From: Cupriavidus necator
GTDB lineage: Bacteria; Pseudomonadota; Gammaproteobacteria; Burkholderiales; Burkholderiaceae
Reading direction: 5' to 3'
Length of the DNA: 64,000 bases
Assembly (NCBI RefSeq): GCF_013141915.1
Contig: NZ_SROX01000002.1
Span: 434,001-498,000 of the forward strand
Shown here: positions 10,124-18,291 of the stretch, in pieces
Layout: each line of letters begins with the position of its first letter
How positions within the stretch are numbered: the first letter of the stretch is position 1
Notes under the pieces: generated by a model
What the model was told of the DNA's origin: nothing
Database searches by the model: none
Seen by the model: only the letters and a program-made list of their open reading frames with translations
Translations under genes and position numbers: made by a program

Positions 10124-10765
10124 ATGACACGACGCCATCCGCCCCCAACGCCCACGCCCGCGCCTTCGCCCCCCGCCACGGGTCGGGTGCTGCGTATCCT
10201 CCTCGTGCGCGACCCGCTCGACACCGACCCCCTGAACGTCGAGACGATCCGCAGCGGGCTGGTGAACGCGGGCTTTAGCGAGATCCAGATCGTCGATGCC
10301 GACCTGCGGCTCCCCGACGTGATCACCGCCACCCAGCCCGACATGCTGATCATCGCGTCGGAGTCTGCCGCGCGCGACACCATCGAGCATGTGTGCGTTT
10401 CGACCCAGCACGCCCCGCGCCCGATCGTACTGTTCACCGATAACGACGACACCCAGCGCATCAAGGCCGCCCTGAGCGCGGGCATTACCGCCTATATCGT
10501 CGATGGCCTGCGCGCGGAGCGCGTCAAGACCGTGCTAGACGTCGCCTATGCGCGCTTTGAACTGGACCAGCAGCTGCGCGCCGAACTCGACGCCACGCGC
10601 TTGAAGCTGACTGAGCGCAAGGTGGTGGAACGTGCCAAGGGCCTGCTGATGCAGGCGCGCGGCCTCAGCGAGGAAGACGCCTACCAGCGCCTGCGCAGCA
10701 TGGCGATGGAACGCGGACTGAAACTGGTTGACGCCGCCCAGCGCGTGATCGACGTGATGGGCTGA
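10124..10765 (+). CDS. nasT: ANTAR-domain antitermination regulator NasT
   Basis: 213 residues from ATG 10124 (the frame is open to 10022, but family alignment starts later). After a Pro-rich tail comes a receiver-like domain, about residues 22-140, then the ANTAR RNA-binding domain ERKVVERAKGLLMQ...AYQRLRSMAMERG near the C-terminus. ANTAR proteins bind paired hexaloop hairpins in mRNA leaders and prevent termination; NasT does this for nitrate assimilation genes. The receiver is probably degenerate: PDMLIIASES has Ala where the phospho-acceptor Asp is expected. The nrtABC leader just downstream carries exactly the predicted RNA targets. NasS, the usual partner that sequesters NasT without nitrate, is not encoded next to it. 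Confidence 0.9.
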   Translation: MTRRHPPPTPTPAPSPPATGRVLRILLVRDPLDTDPLNVETIRSGLVNAGFSEIQIVDADLRLPDVITATQPDMLIIASESAARDTIEHVCVSTQHAPRPIVLFTDNDDTQRIKAALSAGITAYIVDGLRAERVKTVLDVAYARFELDQQLRAELDATRLKLTERKVVERAKGLLMQARGLSEEDAYQRLRSMAMERGLKLVDAAQRVIDVMG

Positions 10766-10781
10766 GCCGCCCTGGCGCGCA

Positions 10782-10807
10782 GCCGCGGTGCGTAGCCGCA
10801 CGCGGCT
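10782..10807. repeat. GC-rich hairpin after nasT
   Basis: The segment GCCGCG-GTGCG-TAGC-CGCAC-GCGGC forms an almost perfect stem with one extra G and a TAGC loop, beginning about 17 bp after the nasT stop. There is no T-run. It could mark the 3' end of the nasT transcript. Confidence 0.4.
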
Positions 10808-10958
10808 GGTGCGCCGCAGGTTCGTCGCGCCACGCCGGGGCCCGCCCTGCCCGCCCCGCTCGATTCGGAATGCGGCGGCCATCTCCGCGTACGCACCGCC
10901 CCCGCCCATTTCGCCCCGTTCCGGCACAAGATGCCCGGAAATGTTGCACCGCACAGTG

Positions 10959-10975
10959 CTGGCATACCGCTTGCG
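10959..10975 (+). promoter_or_regulatory. Sigma-54 promoter of nrtABC
   Basis: CTGGCATACCGCTTGCG matches the sigma-54 consensus at the invariant GG (10961-10962) and GC (10973-10974), exactly 10 bp apart, and has TGGCA and TTGC intact. Taking the C as -12 puts the transcription start at 10986, which is the first base of the first leader hairpin. A TTGCACC...GTGC element just upstream (10944-10958) is one base short of the usual NtrC spacing and unusually close to the promoter. Confidence 0.75.
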
Positions 10976-10985
10976 TCATGCAGGC

Positions 10986-11064
10986 ATCGGCCAACGGCGG
11001 CCGATCACCCAATCAGGCGGATGCGGCCAACGCGGGCCGTATCACGCCACGGACAACGGCGTCC
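10986..11064 (+). promoter_or_regulatory. Three ANTAR-type hexaloop hairpins in the nrtABC leader
   Basis: Hairpin 1: ATCGGCC, loop AACGGC, GGCCGAT (10986-11005, 7 bp). Hairpin 2: ATGCGGCC, loop AACGCG, GGCCGTAT (11021-11042, 8 bp with one G-U). Hairpin 3: GGAC, loop AACGGC, GTCC (11051-11064, 4 bp). Every loop has six bases with A at position 1 and G at position 4, the known ANTAR recognition rule. The 3' part of hairpin 3 is also the 5' arm of the following terminator, so the two folds exclude each other. Confidence 0.85.
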
Positions 11065-11120
11065 CCACACCGCACCGGTCTTCTGGCGAAGCCGGCCGCG
11101 CCGGGGACGCTTTTTTTCTT
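11059..11120 (+). terminator. Leader terminator (attenuator) of nrtABC
   Basis: GCGTCCCC (11059-11066) pairs with GGGGACGC (11103-11110), directly followed by TTTTTTTCTT. An internal hairpin CCGG-T-CTTC-TGGC-GAAG-CCGG (11075-11095) fills the loop. It lies 20 bp before the nrtA start and would stop transcription unless hairpin 3 of the leader, which shares bases 11059-11064, is held by NasT. Confidence 0.8.
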
Positions 11121-11131
11121 GGAGCCATGCA

Positions 11132-12466
11132 ATGCCCTCTCGCCTCTGCCATGCCAGGCCGCTGCACGCAGCCGTCCACAACGCCGACGCCGCTGCCGCT
11201 GCCGACGCGGTACCGGCCAGCAGCGGCCGCCGCCGCGCACTCGCGACCATCGCCGGTGCCAGCGTGATGACGCTGGTCGACCCGCTGGTGCGCGCTGGCG
11301 CCTGGGCGGCGGGCTCTGACGCACCCGAGAAGACCGACGTGCGCATCGGGTTTATCCCGCTGACTGACTGCGCCTCGGTAGTGATGGCGGCCGCGCTCGG
11401 ACTCGACAAGAAGTACGGCATCAAGATCACGCCGACCAAGGAAGCCTCGTGGGCAGGCGTGCGCGACAAGCTGGTCAATGGCGAGCTGGACGCGGCCCAC
11501 GTGCTCTACGGCCTGGTCTATGGCGTGCAGCTCGGGATCGGCGGGCCGAAGAAAGACATGGCCGTGCTGATGAGCCTGAACCAGAACGGCCAGGCGATCA
11601 CGCTGTCGGCCAAGCTGGCCGAGCAGGGCGTCAGGGACGGCGCCAGCCTGAGGGCGCTGATGACGAAGGAGAAGCGCGACTACACCTTCGCCCAGACCTT
11701 CCCCACCGGTACCCATGCGATGTGGCTGTACTACTGGCTCGCCGCCAACGGCATCGATCCGATGCGGGACGCCAAGGCCATCACGGTGCCGCCGCCGCAG
11801 ATGGTGGCCAACATGCGCGTGGGCAATATGGACGGTTTCTGCGTGGGCGAGCCGTGGGGGGCGCGCGCAATTGCCGACAAGATCGGCTTTACCGCCGAAA
11901 CCACGCAGGCGATCTGGAAGAACCATCCGGAAAAGACCCTGGGCACCACCGCGGAGTTCGTGCAGAAGTATCCGAATACGGCGCGTGCGATGGTGGCGGC
12001 GGTGCTGGAGGCGTCGAAGTTCATCGACGCCTCCGCCTCCAACCGCCGCAAGACCGCTGAAACCATCGCCGCCAAGTCTTACGTGAACACCGACATGGAC
12101 ATCATCCTGGACCGCATGCTGGGCCGCTACACCAATGGGCTGGGCAAGACCTGGGACGACCCCGACGCGATGAAGTTCTACCAGGACGGCAGCGCCAATT
12201 TCCCATACCTGTCCGACGGCATGTGGTTCCTGACCCAGCACAAGCGCTGGGGCCTGCTCAAGGCCCACCCGGATTACCTGGCGGTGGCGAAGCAGGTCAA
12301 CCGCATCGATGTTTACAAGCAGGCCGCCGCCGCGGCACAGGTGCCGCTGCCCGCGAGCGACATGCGCAGCGCCAAGCTGATCGACGGCGTGGTCTGGGAC
12401 GGCAAGAACCCCAAAGCCTACGCCGATGGTTTCAAGATCAAGGCCCGCAGCCAGCCTTCCGATTGA
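11132..12466 (+). CDS. nrtA: Nitrate-type ABC transporter substrate-binding protein
   Basis: 444 residues from ATG 11132, with GGAG 7 bp upstream. A GRRRALATIAGASVM twin-arginine-like export signal sits at about residues 32-46. The body is the NrtA/CmpA/NasF fold: DVRIGFIPLTDCASVVMAAALGL, HVLYGLVYGVQLGIGG, FPTGTHAMWLYYWLAANGIDP, PPQMVANMRVGNMDGFCVGEPW. Family members bind nitrate and nitrite (or bicarbonate in CmpA) in the periplasm. The neighbouring NasT and ANTAR leader favour nitrate. Translation starts only 12 bp after the attenuator T-run. Confidence 0.92.
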   Translation: MPSRLCHARPLHAAVHNADAAAAADAVPASSGRRRALATIAGASVMTLVDPLVRAGAWAAGSDAPEKTDVRIGFIPLTDCASVVMAAALGLDKKYGIKITPTKEASWAGVRDKLVNGELDAAHVLYGLVYGVQLGIGGPKKDMAVLMSLNQNGQAITLSAKLAEQGVRDGASLRALMTKEKRDYTFAQTFPTGTHAMWLYYWLAANGIDPMRDAKAITVPPPQMVANMRVGNMDGFCVGEPWGARAIADKIGFTAETTQAIWKNHPEKTLGTTAEFVQKYPNTARAMVAAVLEASKFIDASASNRRKTAETIAAKSYVNTDMDIILDRMLGRYTNGLGKTWDDPDAMKFYQDGSANFPYLSDGMWFLTQHKRWGLLKAHPDYLAVAKQVNRIDVYKQAAAAAQVPLPASDMRSAKLIDGVVWDGKNPKAYADGFKIKARSQPSD

Positions 12467-12497
12467 CTCGCAGTGCCCCTGACGAAAGGAGCCAGAC

Positions 12498-13400
12498 GTG
12501 AATGCCATTGTCCCCACTACGCCCGATGCCGCAAGCGCCGTCGCCGCCAACCCCGACACCAAGGAGCGCGCGCGTCGGCGCGAACACGAGATCGCCATGC
12601 AGGCGCGGCGCGCGCAACGCCGCGACGCCGTCGCCGCACTCGTGCTGAAGGCCGTGCCGCCGCTGCTGGGCTTCGCCTTGTTCGTGCTGGCCTGGCACGG
12701 CATCGCCACCATGATCCCGGCCATCCCCACGCCGGGCGCGACGTGGCACGCCGCGGCGCCACTGTTTGCCGACCCGTTCTACCGCAACGGGCCCAATGAC
12801 CAGGGCATCGGCTGGAACGTGCTGGCATCGCTGGCGCGCGTGGCGGCGGGCTTCGGCCTGGCCGCGCTGGTCGGCATACCGGCCGGCTTCGTGATCGGGC
12901 GCTTTGCCTTCCTGAACGCCATGACCGCACCGGTGATCAGCCTGCTGCGGCCGGTCTCGCCGCTGGCGTGGCTGCCGATCGGGCTGCTGCTGTTCAAGGC
13001 GGCCAACCCCGCCGCGATCTGGGCGATCTTCATCTGCTCGATCTGGCCGATGGTGATCAACACCGCGGTGGGCGTCACGCGCGTGCCGCAGGACTACCTG
13101 AACGTGGCGCGCGTGCTCGACCTGTCGGAATGGAAAGTGTTTACGCGCGTGCTGTTTCCCGCGGTATTGCCCTACATGCTGACCGGCGTGCGGCTGTCGA
13201 TCGGCACGGCCTGGCTGGTGATCGTCGCGGCCGAGATGCTGACCGGCGGCACCGGCATCGGCTTCTGGCTGTGGGACGAGTGGAACAACCTGAAGGTGGA
13301 GCACATCGTGATCGCGATCTTCGTGATCGGCCTCATCGGCCTGCTGCTGGAGCATGCGCTGCTGGCGCTGGCCCGGCGCTTCAGTTACGGCACCCATTGA
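12498..13400 (+). CDS. nrtB: Nitrate-type ABC transporter permease
   Basis: 300 residues. The start is GTG 12498, with AAAGGAG 7 bp upstream. A charged cytoplasmic N-terminus of about 50 residues precedes six predicted membrane helices. The binding-protein-dependent permease EAA region reads ARVLDLSEWKVFTRVLFPAVLPYMLTG, and the C-terminal GTGIGFWLWDEWNNL is characteristic of NrtB/TauC-type nitrate permeases. It lies 31 bp after nrtA and 18 bp before the ATPase, one operon. Confidence 0.93.
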   Translation: MNAIVPTTPDAASAVAANPDTKERARRREHEIAMQARRAQRRDAVAALVLKAVPPLLGFALFVLAWHGIATMIPAIPTPGATWHAAAPLFADPFYRNGPNDQGIGWNVLASLARVAAGFGLAALVGIPAGFVIGRFAFLNAMTAPVISLLRPVSPLAWLPIGLLLFKAANPAAIWAIFICSIWPMVINTAVGVTRVPQDYLNVARVLDLSEWKVFTRVLFPAVLPYMLTGVRLSIGTAWLVIVAAEMLTGGTGIGFWLWDEWNNLKVEHIVIAIFVIGLIGLLLEHALLALARRFSYGTH

Positions 13401-13418
13401 TATTGCGGGAGAGACGCC

Positions 13419-14222
13419 ATGGACAAGTTCGTCAGCATTGAAAACGTCGGCCAAACCTTCAAGACTCGCAAGGGCCCGTTCGTCGCGCTGCGCGACATCC
13501 ACCTGCAGGTCGCCGAGGGTGAATTCATCACGCTGATCGGCCACTCCGGCTGCGGCAAGTCGACGCTGCTGAATCTGCTGGCGGGGCTGGCCACGCCCAC
13601 CACCGGCGCGCTGATCTGCGCCGGGCGTGAAATCGCCGGGCCCGGCCCGGAGCGCGCGGTGGTGTTCCAGAACCATTCGCTGCTGCCGTGGCTGACCTGC
13701 TTCGAGAACGTCTACCTGGGCGTGGAGCGTGTGTTTGCTGCCAGCGAGGACAAGGCGCAGCGCAAGGCGCGCACGCACGACACGCTGGCGCTGGTGGGAC
13801 TGAGCCACGCCGAGGGCAAATACCCGCACGAGATCTCCGGCGGCATGAAGCAGCGTGTGGGCATTGCCCGCGCCCTGGCGATGGCGCCCAAGGTGCTGCT
13901 GATGGACGAGCCCTTCGGCGCGCTGGATGCGCTCACGCGGGCGCACCTGCAGGACGAGCTGCTCAAGATCGTGGCGCGCACGCGCAGCACGGTGGTAATG
14001 GTGACGCACGATGTCGACGAAGCCGTGCTGCTGGCCGACCGCATCGTGATGATGACCAACGGCCCGGCCGCCACCATCGGCGAGATCCTGAAGGTGGACC
14101 TGCCGCGCCCGCGCGACCGCGTGGCGCTGGCGCACGACCCGGCCTACCATCGCTGCCGCACCGCGGTGCTGGACTTCCTCTACCGCAAGCAGCGCAACCC
14201 GGCGCTGCCGCAAGCGGCGTAG
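13419..14222 (+). CDS. nrtC: Nitrate-type ABC transporter ATPase
   Basis: 267 residues. Walker A GHSGCGKST is near residue 41, the signature ISGGMKQRVGIARAL and Walker B LLMDEPFGALD follow, then the H-loop VTHDVDEAVLLADR. It has only the ATPase half, so by cyanobacterial naming it corresponds to NrtD (or NasD); it lacks the extra substrate-binding domain of NrtC. GGGAGAG precedes the ATG. It powers import by the NrtB permease. Confidence 0.92.
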   Translation: MDKFVSIENVGQTFKTRKGPFVALRDIHLQVAEGEFITLIGHSGCGKSTLLNLLAGLATPTTGALICAGREIAGPGPERAVVFQNHSLLPWLTCFENVYLGVERVFAASEDKAQRKARTHDTLALVGLSHAEGKYPHEISGGMKQRVGIARALAMAPKVLLMDEPFGALDALTRAHLQDELLKIVARTRSTVVMVTHDVDEAVLLADRIVMMTNGPAATIGEILKVDLPRPRDRVALAHDPAYHRCRTAVLDFLYRKQRNPALPQAA

Positions 14223-14298
14223 CAGCACCGCCGGCGGCGATGGGCGAGGCCGCCGGGCTCCGCTATCATGAACCCAGCACACACTACCCCACGCCGCC

Positions 14299-15291
14299 AT
14301 GACCACCACCGCCGCCCCATTTCCCGCCGCCCGCTATATCAAGGAGATCGGCCGCGGCGTCAACGGCGCGCGCGCCCTGCCGCGCGAGGACGCGCAGGCG
14401 CTGTTCGACGCCATGCTGGCCGGCCGCGTCTCTGACCTGGAGCTGGGCGCCATCCTGATGGCCTACCGCATCAAGGGCGAGGCGCCGCACGAGCTGGCCG
14501 GCATGCTCGAGGCCGCCCATGCGCATTGCCAGCCGCTGCCCGCGCCGCCGGACCGGCAGGTGGTGGTGATTCCCAGCTATAACGGCGCGCGCAAGCAGCC
14601 CAACCTGGTGCCGCTGCTGGCGCAGCTGCTGGCCCGCGAAGGCATCCCCGTACTGGTGCACGGGACGCGCGTGTTCGAAGGCCGCGTGACCAGCATGGCG
14701 CTGTTCGAACAGCTGGGTGTGCCCTTGTGCGCCAGCACTGCCGAAGCCTCGGCACGGCTGCGCGACGGCGACGGCAATGGCCCGCTGGCGGTGCTGCCGG
14801 TCGACGTGCTGTCGCCCGGACTGTCGCGGCTGCTGGAGCGGCGCACCGTGATCGGCCTGCGCAATTCGTCGCATACGGTGGCCAAGATGCTGCAGCCGGT
14901 GGGCGAGCATTCGCCCGCCGAAGGCCTGCGGCTGTACAGCTACACGCACCCCGAATACCGCGAGACGCTGACCGACTACTTCTCGCACGAGCCCGCCAAC
15001 GTGCTGCTGGCACGCGGCACCGAGGGCGAAGTGGTGGCCGATGCCCGGCGCACCAGCCGCATCGACTGGCTGCATGAAGGCCACCAGCAGACATTGGTTG
15101 GCCAGGCCGGCGGCACCATCGGCGACGTGCCGGAACTGCCGCCGGGCAGCGATGGCGGCCTGACCGTGGCCTGGATCCGGCGCGTCCTGGACGGCGCGGT
15201 GCCGGTGCCGGCGCCCATCACCATCCAGGTCGAGGCGATCCGCGAATGCCTGCGCCAGGGCACGCGCGTGACCTGGGCCAGCCCGCTCTGA
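14299..15291 (+). CDS. ybiB: YbiB-type protein of the TrpD2 (glycosyltransferase family 3) group
   Basis: 330 residues resembling anthranilate phosphoribosyltransferase without its active site. RYIKEIGRGVNGARALPREDAQALFDAML is the TrpD-like helical N-terminus, and SYNGARKQPNLVPLLA, GIPVLVHGT and RNSSHTVAKMLQP follow. YbiB/TrpD2 proteins bind nucleic acids and are not tryptophan enzymes; no other trp gene is near. It stands 76 bp after the nitrate operon and converges with the pirin gene, leaving only 19 bp between stops. Confidence 0.88.
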   Translation: MTTTAAPFPAARYIKEIGRGVNGARALPREDAQALFDAMLAGRVSDLELGAILMAYRIKGEAPHELAGMLEAAHAHCQPLPAPPDRQVVVIPSYNGARKQPNLVPLLAQLLAREGIPVLVHGTRVFEGRVTSMALFEQLGVPLCASTAEASARLRDGDGNGPLAVLPVDVLSPGLSRLLERRTVIGLRNSSHTVAKMLQPVGEHSPAEGLRLYSYTHPEYRETLTDYFSHEPANVLLARGTEGEVVADARRTSRIDWLHEGHQQTLVGQAGGTIGDVPELPPGSDGGLTVAWIRRVLDGAVPVPAPITIQVEAIRECLRQGTRVTWASPL

Positions 15292-15310
15292 GCCGGCCCG
15301 GGGACAACGC

Positions 15311-16186
15311 TCAGGGCTTGCGCGGGGGCAGCGGGATACGCTCGGTCTCGCCCGGCACGTGCGGGAACTGGTCGTCCTCCCAGCGCTGGGCGGCAGCCTC
15401 GATCGCCACCTTGCTGCTGGCCACGAAATTCCAGAAGATAAAGCGGTGCCCGTCGGTCGGGTCGCCGCCCAGCAGCATCACGCGCGACGGCGCCGTGGCC
15501 GTCAGCGTTGCCGGGCGGCCCGGCGTGAGCACCACCATGTGCTCGGCCGGCAGCGGCTCGCCGTCAAGCGCGACCGCGCCGTCGACCGGGTAGATGCCGC
15601 GCTCGGCATGGTCGTCGGGAATCTCCACGCTGGCGCCCGCGTCCAGCTCGATCGCCACGTACAGCGTGCGGCTGAACACTTTCACCGGCGAAGTCTCGCC
15701 AAACGCATCGCCGGCAATCACCACCATGCGCAGGCCGGGCCGTTCGATGCGGGGCAGCGTGGCCGCCGGATGGTGGAAGAACGACGGCTCGGCGGTTTCA
15801 TGGGCCTGCGGCAGCGCCACCCAGGTCTGGATGCCGTGCAGCCGGGCCCCAGCCGGGCGCACATGCTCCGGCGAACGCTCCGAGTGGACGATGCCGTGGC
15901 CCGCGGTCATCCAGTTGACGTCGCCGGGGCGGATCGCCTGGTCGCTGCCCAGGCTGTCGCGATGGATGATCTCGCCCTCGAACAGATAGGTGACCGTGGC
16001 CAGGCCGATATGAGGATGAGGACGCACATCGGCGCCCTGGCCGGCCGGCAGCTGGACCGGGCCCATATGGTCGAAGAAGATAAACGGCCCGACAGTCTGT
16101 GTAGCGGCGGCTGGCAGCAGCCGGCGCACGGTGAAATCGCCCAGGTCGCGCACATGCGGCTTGAGCAAGTGTTCGATAGCAGACAT
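15311..16186 (-). CDS. Pirin family protein
   Basis: 291 residues from ATG 16186 with GGAGGAG before it. The N-terminal cupin has the metal-binding set PHPHIGLATVTYLFEGEIIHRDS and GHGIVHSER (three His and one Glu), typical of pirins. The second cupin is shorter. Bacterial pirins have been reported as quercetinases or as redox and metabolic modulators; the reaction here cannot be assigned. It is a single gene, divergent from rpoH. Confidence 0.9.
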   Translation of the reverse strand: MSAIEHLLKPHVRDLGDFTVRRLLPAAATQTVGPFIFFDHMGPVQLPAGQGADVRPHPHIGLATVTYLFEGEIIHRDSLGSDQAIRPGDVNWMTAGHGIVHSERSPEHVRPAGARLHGIQTWVALPQAHETAEPSFFHHPAATLPRIERPGLRMVVIAGDAFGETSPVKVFSRTLYVAIELDAGASVEIPDDHAERGIYPVDGAVALDGEPLPAEHMVVLTPGRPATLTATAPSRVMLLGGDPTDGHRFIFWNFVASSKVAIEAAAQRWEDDQFPHVPGETERIPLPPRKP

Positions 16187-16528
16187 AACTCCTCCGTTCC
16201 GATAAGAGAGGCTCGCAAGCATGCCATTGCGCCGCCCGCCGGTCGAGTGTAGCCGGTGCTGGAACGCAGCATTGCACCAGCGCGTAGAACCCGTTTGCCC
16301 GCGCGCGCTCTAACTACAGTGCGAGATGGCACCGGTACCGTAGCCGTCTCTTGCCAAGCCTCCTGGCTATCCGAACAGGCAGGTTAATAAGCGGGAACTA
16401 TCGGGGTCATCGGAACTCCAATTAGCACTCACCCGGCCAGAGTGCTAAGATGTGTTGCAGTGCCGCCGATTCCCAAGGGAGCGCGGCGCACCGGCAACCG
16501 AACCGCCGGACGCGAAAGGAGCCATTGA
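16187..16528 (+). other. pirin-rpoH intergenic region
   Basis: 342 bp without a gene. It holds the CIRCE operator at 16422-16448 with a TAAGAT -10-like hexamer on its edge (16446-16451), leaving an rpoH leader of roughly 70 bases. No other conserved site is obvious in 16187-16400. Confidence 0.7.
16422..16448. promoter_or_regulatory. CIRCE operator (HrcA site) upstream of rpoH
   Basis: TTAGCACTC, nine bases, GAGTGCTAA: a perfect match to the CIRCE inverted repeat bound by the heat-labile repressor HrcA. A TAAGAT hexamer overlaps the right arm, so repressor binding would occlude the polymerase. This places the heat-shock sigma factor itself under HrcA. Confidence 0.93.
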
Positions 16529-17455
16529 GTGAACGCAGTCTTGTCTGCCGACCAAACCCTGAATAACCGTCTGCCGACGGTACCCCGCAACACGGGCAGC
16601 TTTGCGCTGACCTTTCCGGCGACCGTGGGCAACCTCGACAGCTACATCCAGGCTGTCCACCGCATTCCGCTGCTGACCGCGGAGGAAGAGCAACGCCTCG
16701 CACGCGAGCTGCGCGATCACGATTCCGTCGATGCCGCGCGCCGCCTGGTGATGTCGCACCTGCGGCTGGTGGTGTCGATCGCCCGCCAGTACCTGGGCTA
16801 CGGACTGCCGCACGCCGACCTGATCCAGGAAGGCAATATCGGGCTGATGAAGGCAGTGAAGCGCTTCGACCCGGACCAGGGCGTGCGGCTGGTGTCGTAC
16901 GCAATGCACTGGATCAAGGCGGAAATCCATGAATATGTGCTGAAGAACTGGCGCATGGTCAAGGTGGCCACCACCAAGGCCCAGCGCAAGCTGTTCTTCA
17001 ACCTACGCAGCCGCAAGCAGGGCGGTCACACGTTCACGCCGGAGCAGGTCGAGGCCGTGGCGCGCGAGCTGAACGTCAAGCCCGAAGAAGTGATGGAGAT
17101 GGAAACCCGGCTGTCGGGCGGCGATCTGGCGCTGGAAGGCCAGGTCGACGATGGCGAAGAGGAATTCGCCCCCATCGCCTACCTGGCTGACAACCACAAC
17201 GAGCCGACGCGCGTGATGGAAGCCAGGCGCCACGACCGCATGCAGGTCGAGGGGCTGGAAGAAGCGCTGGGCAAGCTCGACGAACGCAGCCGCCGCATCA
17301 TCGAGGCGCGCTGGCTCAACGTCGAGGACGACGGCTCGGGCGGCGCCACGCTGCATGAGCTGGCCGACGAGTTCGGCGTGTCGGCCGAACGCATCCGCCA
17401 GATCGAGGCGGCGGCGATGAAAAAGATGAAGGGCGCGCTGCAGGCCTTTGCCTGA
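16529..17455 (+). CDS. rpoH: RNA polymerase heat-shock sigma factor (sigma-32)
   Basis: 308 residues from GTG 16529 with AAAGGAG upstream. Region 2 is clear (LPHADLIQEGNIGLMKAVKRF, VRLVSYAMHWIKAEIHEYVL), followed by the RpoH box QRKLFFNLR that marks this subfamily, and region 4 with ERIRQIEAAAMKKM. It directs transcription of chaperone and protease genes. Upstream is a perfect CIRCE element, so synthesis is likely derepressed when HrcA is inactivated by unfolded protein or heat. A strong terminator follows. Confidence 0.97.
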   Translation: MNAVLSADQTLNNRLPTVPRNTGSFALTFPATVGNLDSYIQAVHRIPLLTAEEEQRLARELRDHDSVDAARRLVMSHLRLVVSIARQYLGYGLPHADLIQEGNIGLMKAVKRFDPDQGVRLVSYAMHWIKAEIHEYVLKNWRMVKVATTKAQRKLFFNLRSRKQGGHTFTPEQVEAVARELNVKPEEVMEMETRLSGGDLALEGQVDDGEEEFAPIAYLADNHNEPTRVMEARRHDRMQVEGLEEALGKLDERSRRIIEARWLNVEDDGSGGATLHELADEFGVSAERIRQIEAAAMKKMKGALQAFA

Positions 17456-17474
17456 TCGGTACCGCCAACCATGC

Positions 17475-17505
17475 AAAAGGCCGGTCCACTGGACCGGCCT
17501 TTTTT
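17475..17505 (+). terminator. Intrinsic terminator of rpoH
   Basis: AAAAGGCCGGTCC pairs with GGACCGGCCTTTTT around a three-base loop ACT, giving a T-rich tail on the plus strand. It also can serve the convergent SCO gene. Confidence 0.92.
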
Positions 17506-17561
17506 ATTGCCCGCGTGCAGGGAGGTGCGGCGTTATGCCGCACCCTTCCGTCCCGCCTGCA

Positions 17562-18182
17562 TCAGGACAACAGCTGTTTGAGGTCGTGCGCAATCGGCTC
17601 CGGACCCTGGCCATGGCGGATGAACAACCGCAGCTTGCCCTGCGGATCGAACACATAGCTGCCGGCCGAGTGATCCACGGTGTAGTTGTTGGGCGAGCTC
17701 CCCGGCACCTTGGCGTAGAACACCTTGAAATCCTTGGCCAGCTTCTGCAGCGCGGCCTCATCGGCCGGGCGCAGCCCGACAAAGCGGGGATCGAAGGCGG
17801 GCACGTACTGCGCCAGCAGCGCCTGCGTGTCGCGTTCAGGATCGACCGTGACGAACAGCACCTGCACGCGGTCGGCATCCGGCCCCAGCTTTTCCATCAC
17901 GGCCTTCAGTTCAGCCATGGTGGTGGGGCAGACATCCGGGCAGTGGGTGTAGCCGAAGAACATCACCACCGCCTTGCCCTTGTAGTCGGCCAGGGTGCGC
18001 ACCTTGCCGGTATGGTCGGTCAGCGCGAAGTCCTTGCCAAAATCGGCGGCGCCGGTGATATCGACATTGCGGAACGACGCCTTCTGCTGCCCACAGGCGG
18101 CCACGGCCAGGGCGAGCGCGGCCAGCAGGGAAAAACGGCGGAAGGCGGCGAACAGGCCGGAAGCGGGGCTGAGGCGTGGCAT
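17562..18182 (-). CDS. SCO1/SenC-family copper chaperone lipoprotein
   Basis: 206 residues. Lipobox LAVAAC gives Cys30 as the acylated residue. The thioredoxin fold has HCPDVCP with Cys81 and Cys85, and His171 in VDHSAG completes the copper site of SCO proteins. These deliver copper to the CuA centre of cytochrome oxidase subunit II and maintain its cysteines reduced. It is the last gene of the heme A/assembly group, 109 bp after ctaB. Confidence 0.93.
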   Translation of the reverse strand: MPRLSPASGLFAAFRRFSLLAALALAVAACGQQKASFRNVDITGAADFGKDFALTDHTGKVRTLADYKGKAVVMFFGYTHCPDVCPTTMAELKAVMEKLGPDADRVQVLFVTVDPERDTQALLAQYVPAFDPRFVGLRPADEAALQKLAKDFKVFYAKVPGSSPNNYTVDHSAGSYVFDPQGKLRLFIRHGQGPEPIAHDLKQLLS

Positions 18183-18291
18183 GCGGGGCAGGGTCGGAAA
18201 TGGGAAGGAAACAGCATGCAGTATCGCCGATCATGCTGCTGAGCTCGCGCCCGCGCGGCAAGATGCCGCAGCCGGGGCGCGATGGCGCAGG

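Noticed and set aside
10944..10960. NtrC-like TTGCACC-GCACA-GTGC next to the nrt promoter
   Set aside because: One base short of GCAC-N7-GTGC and overlapping the -24 region, where an activator would block rather than help.
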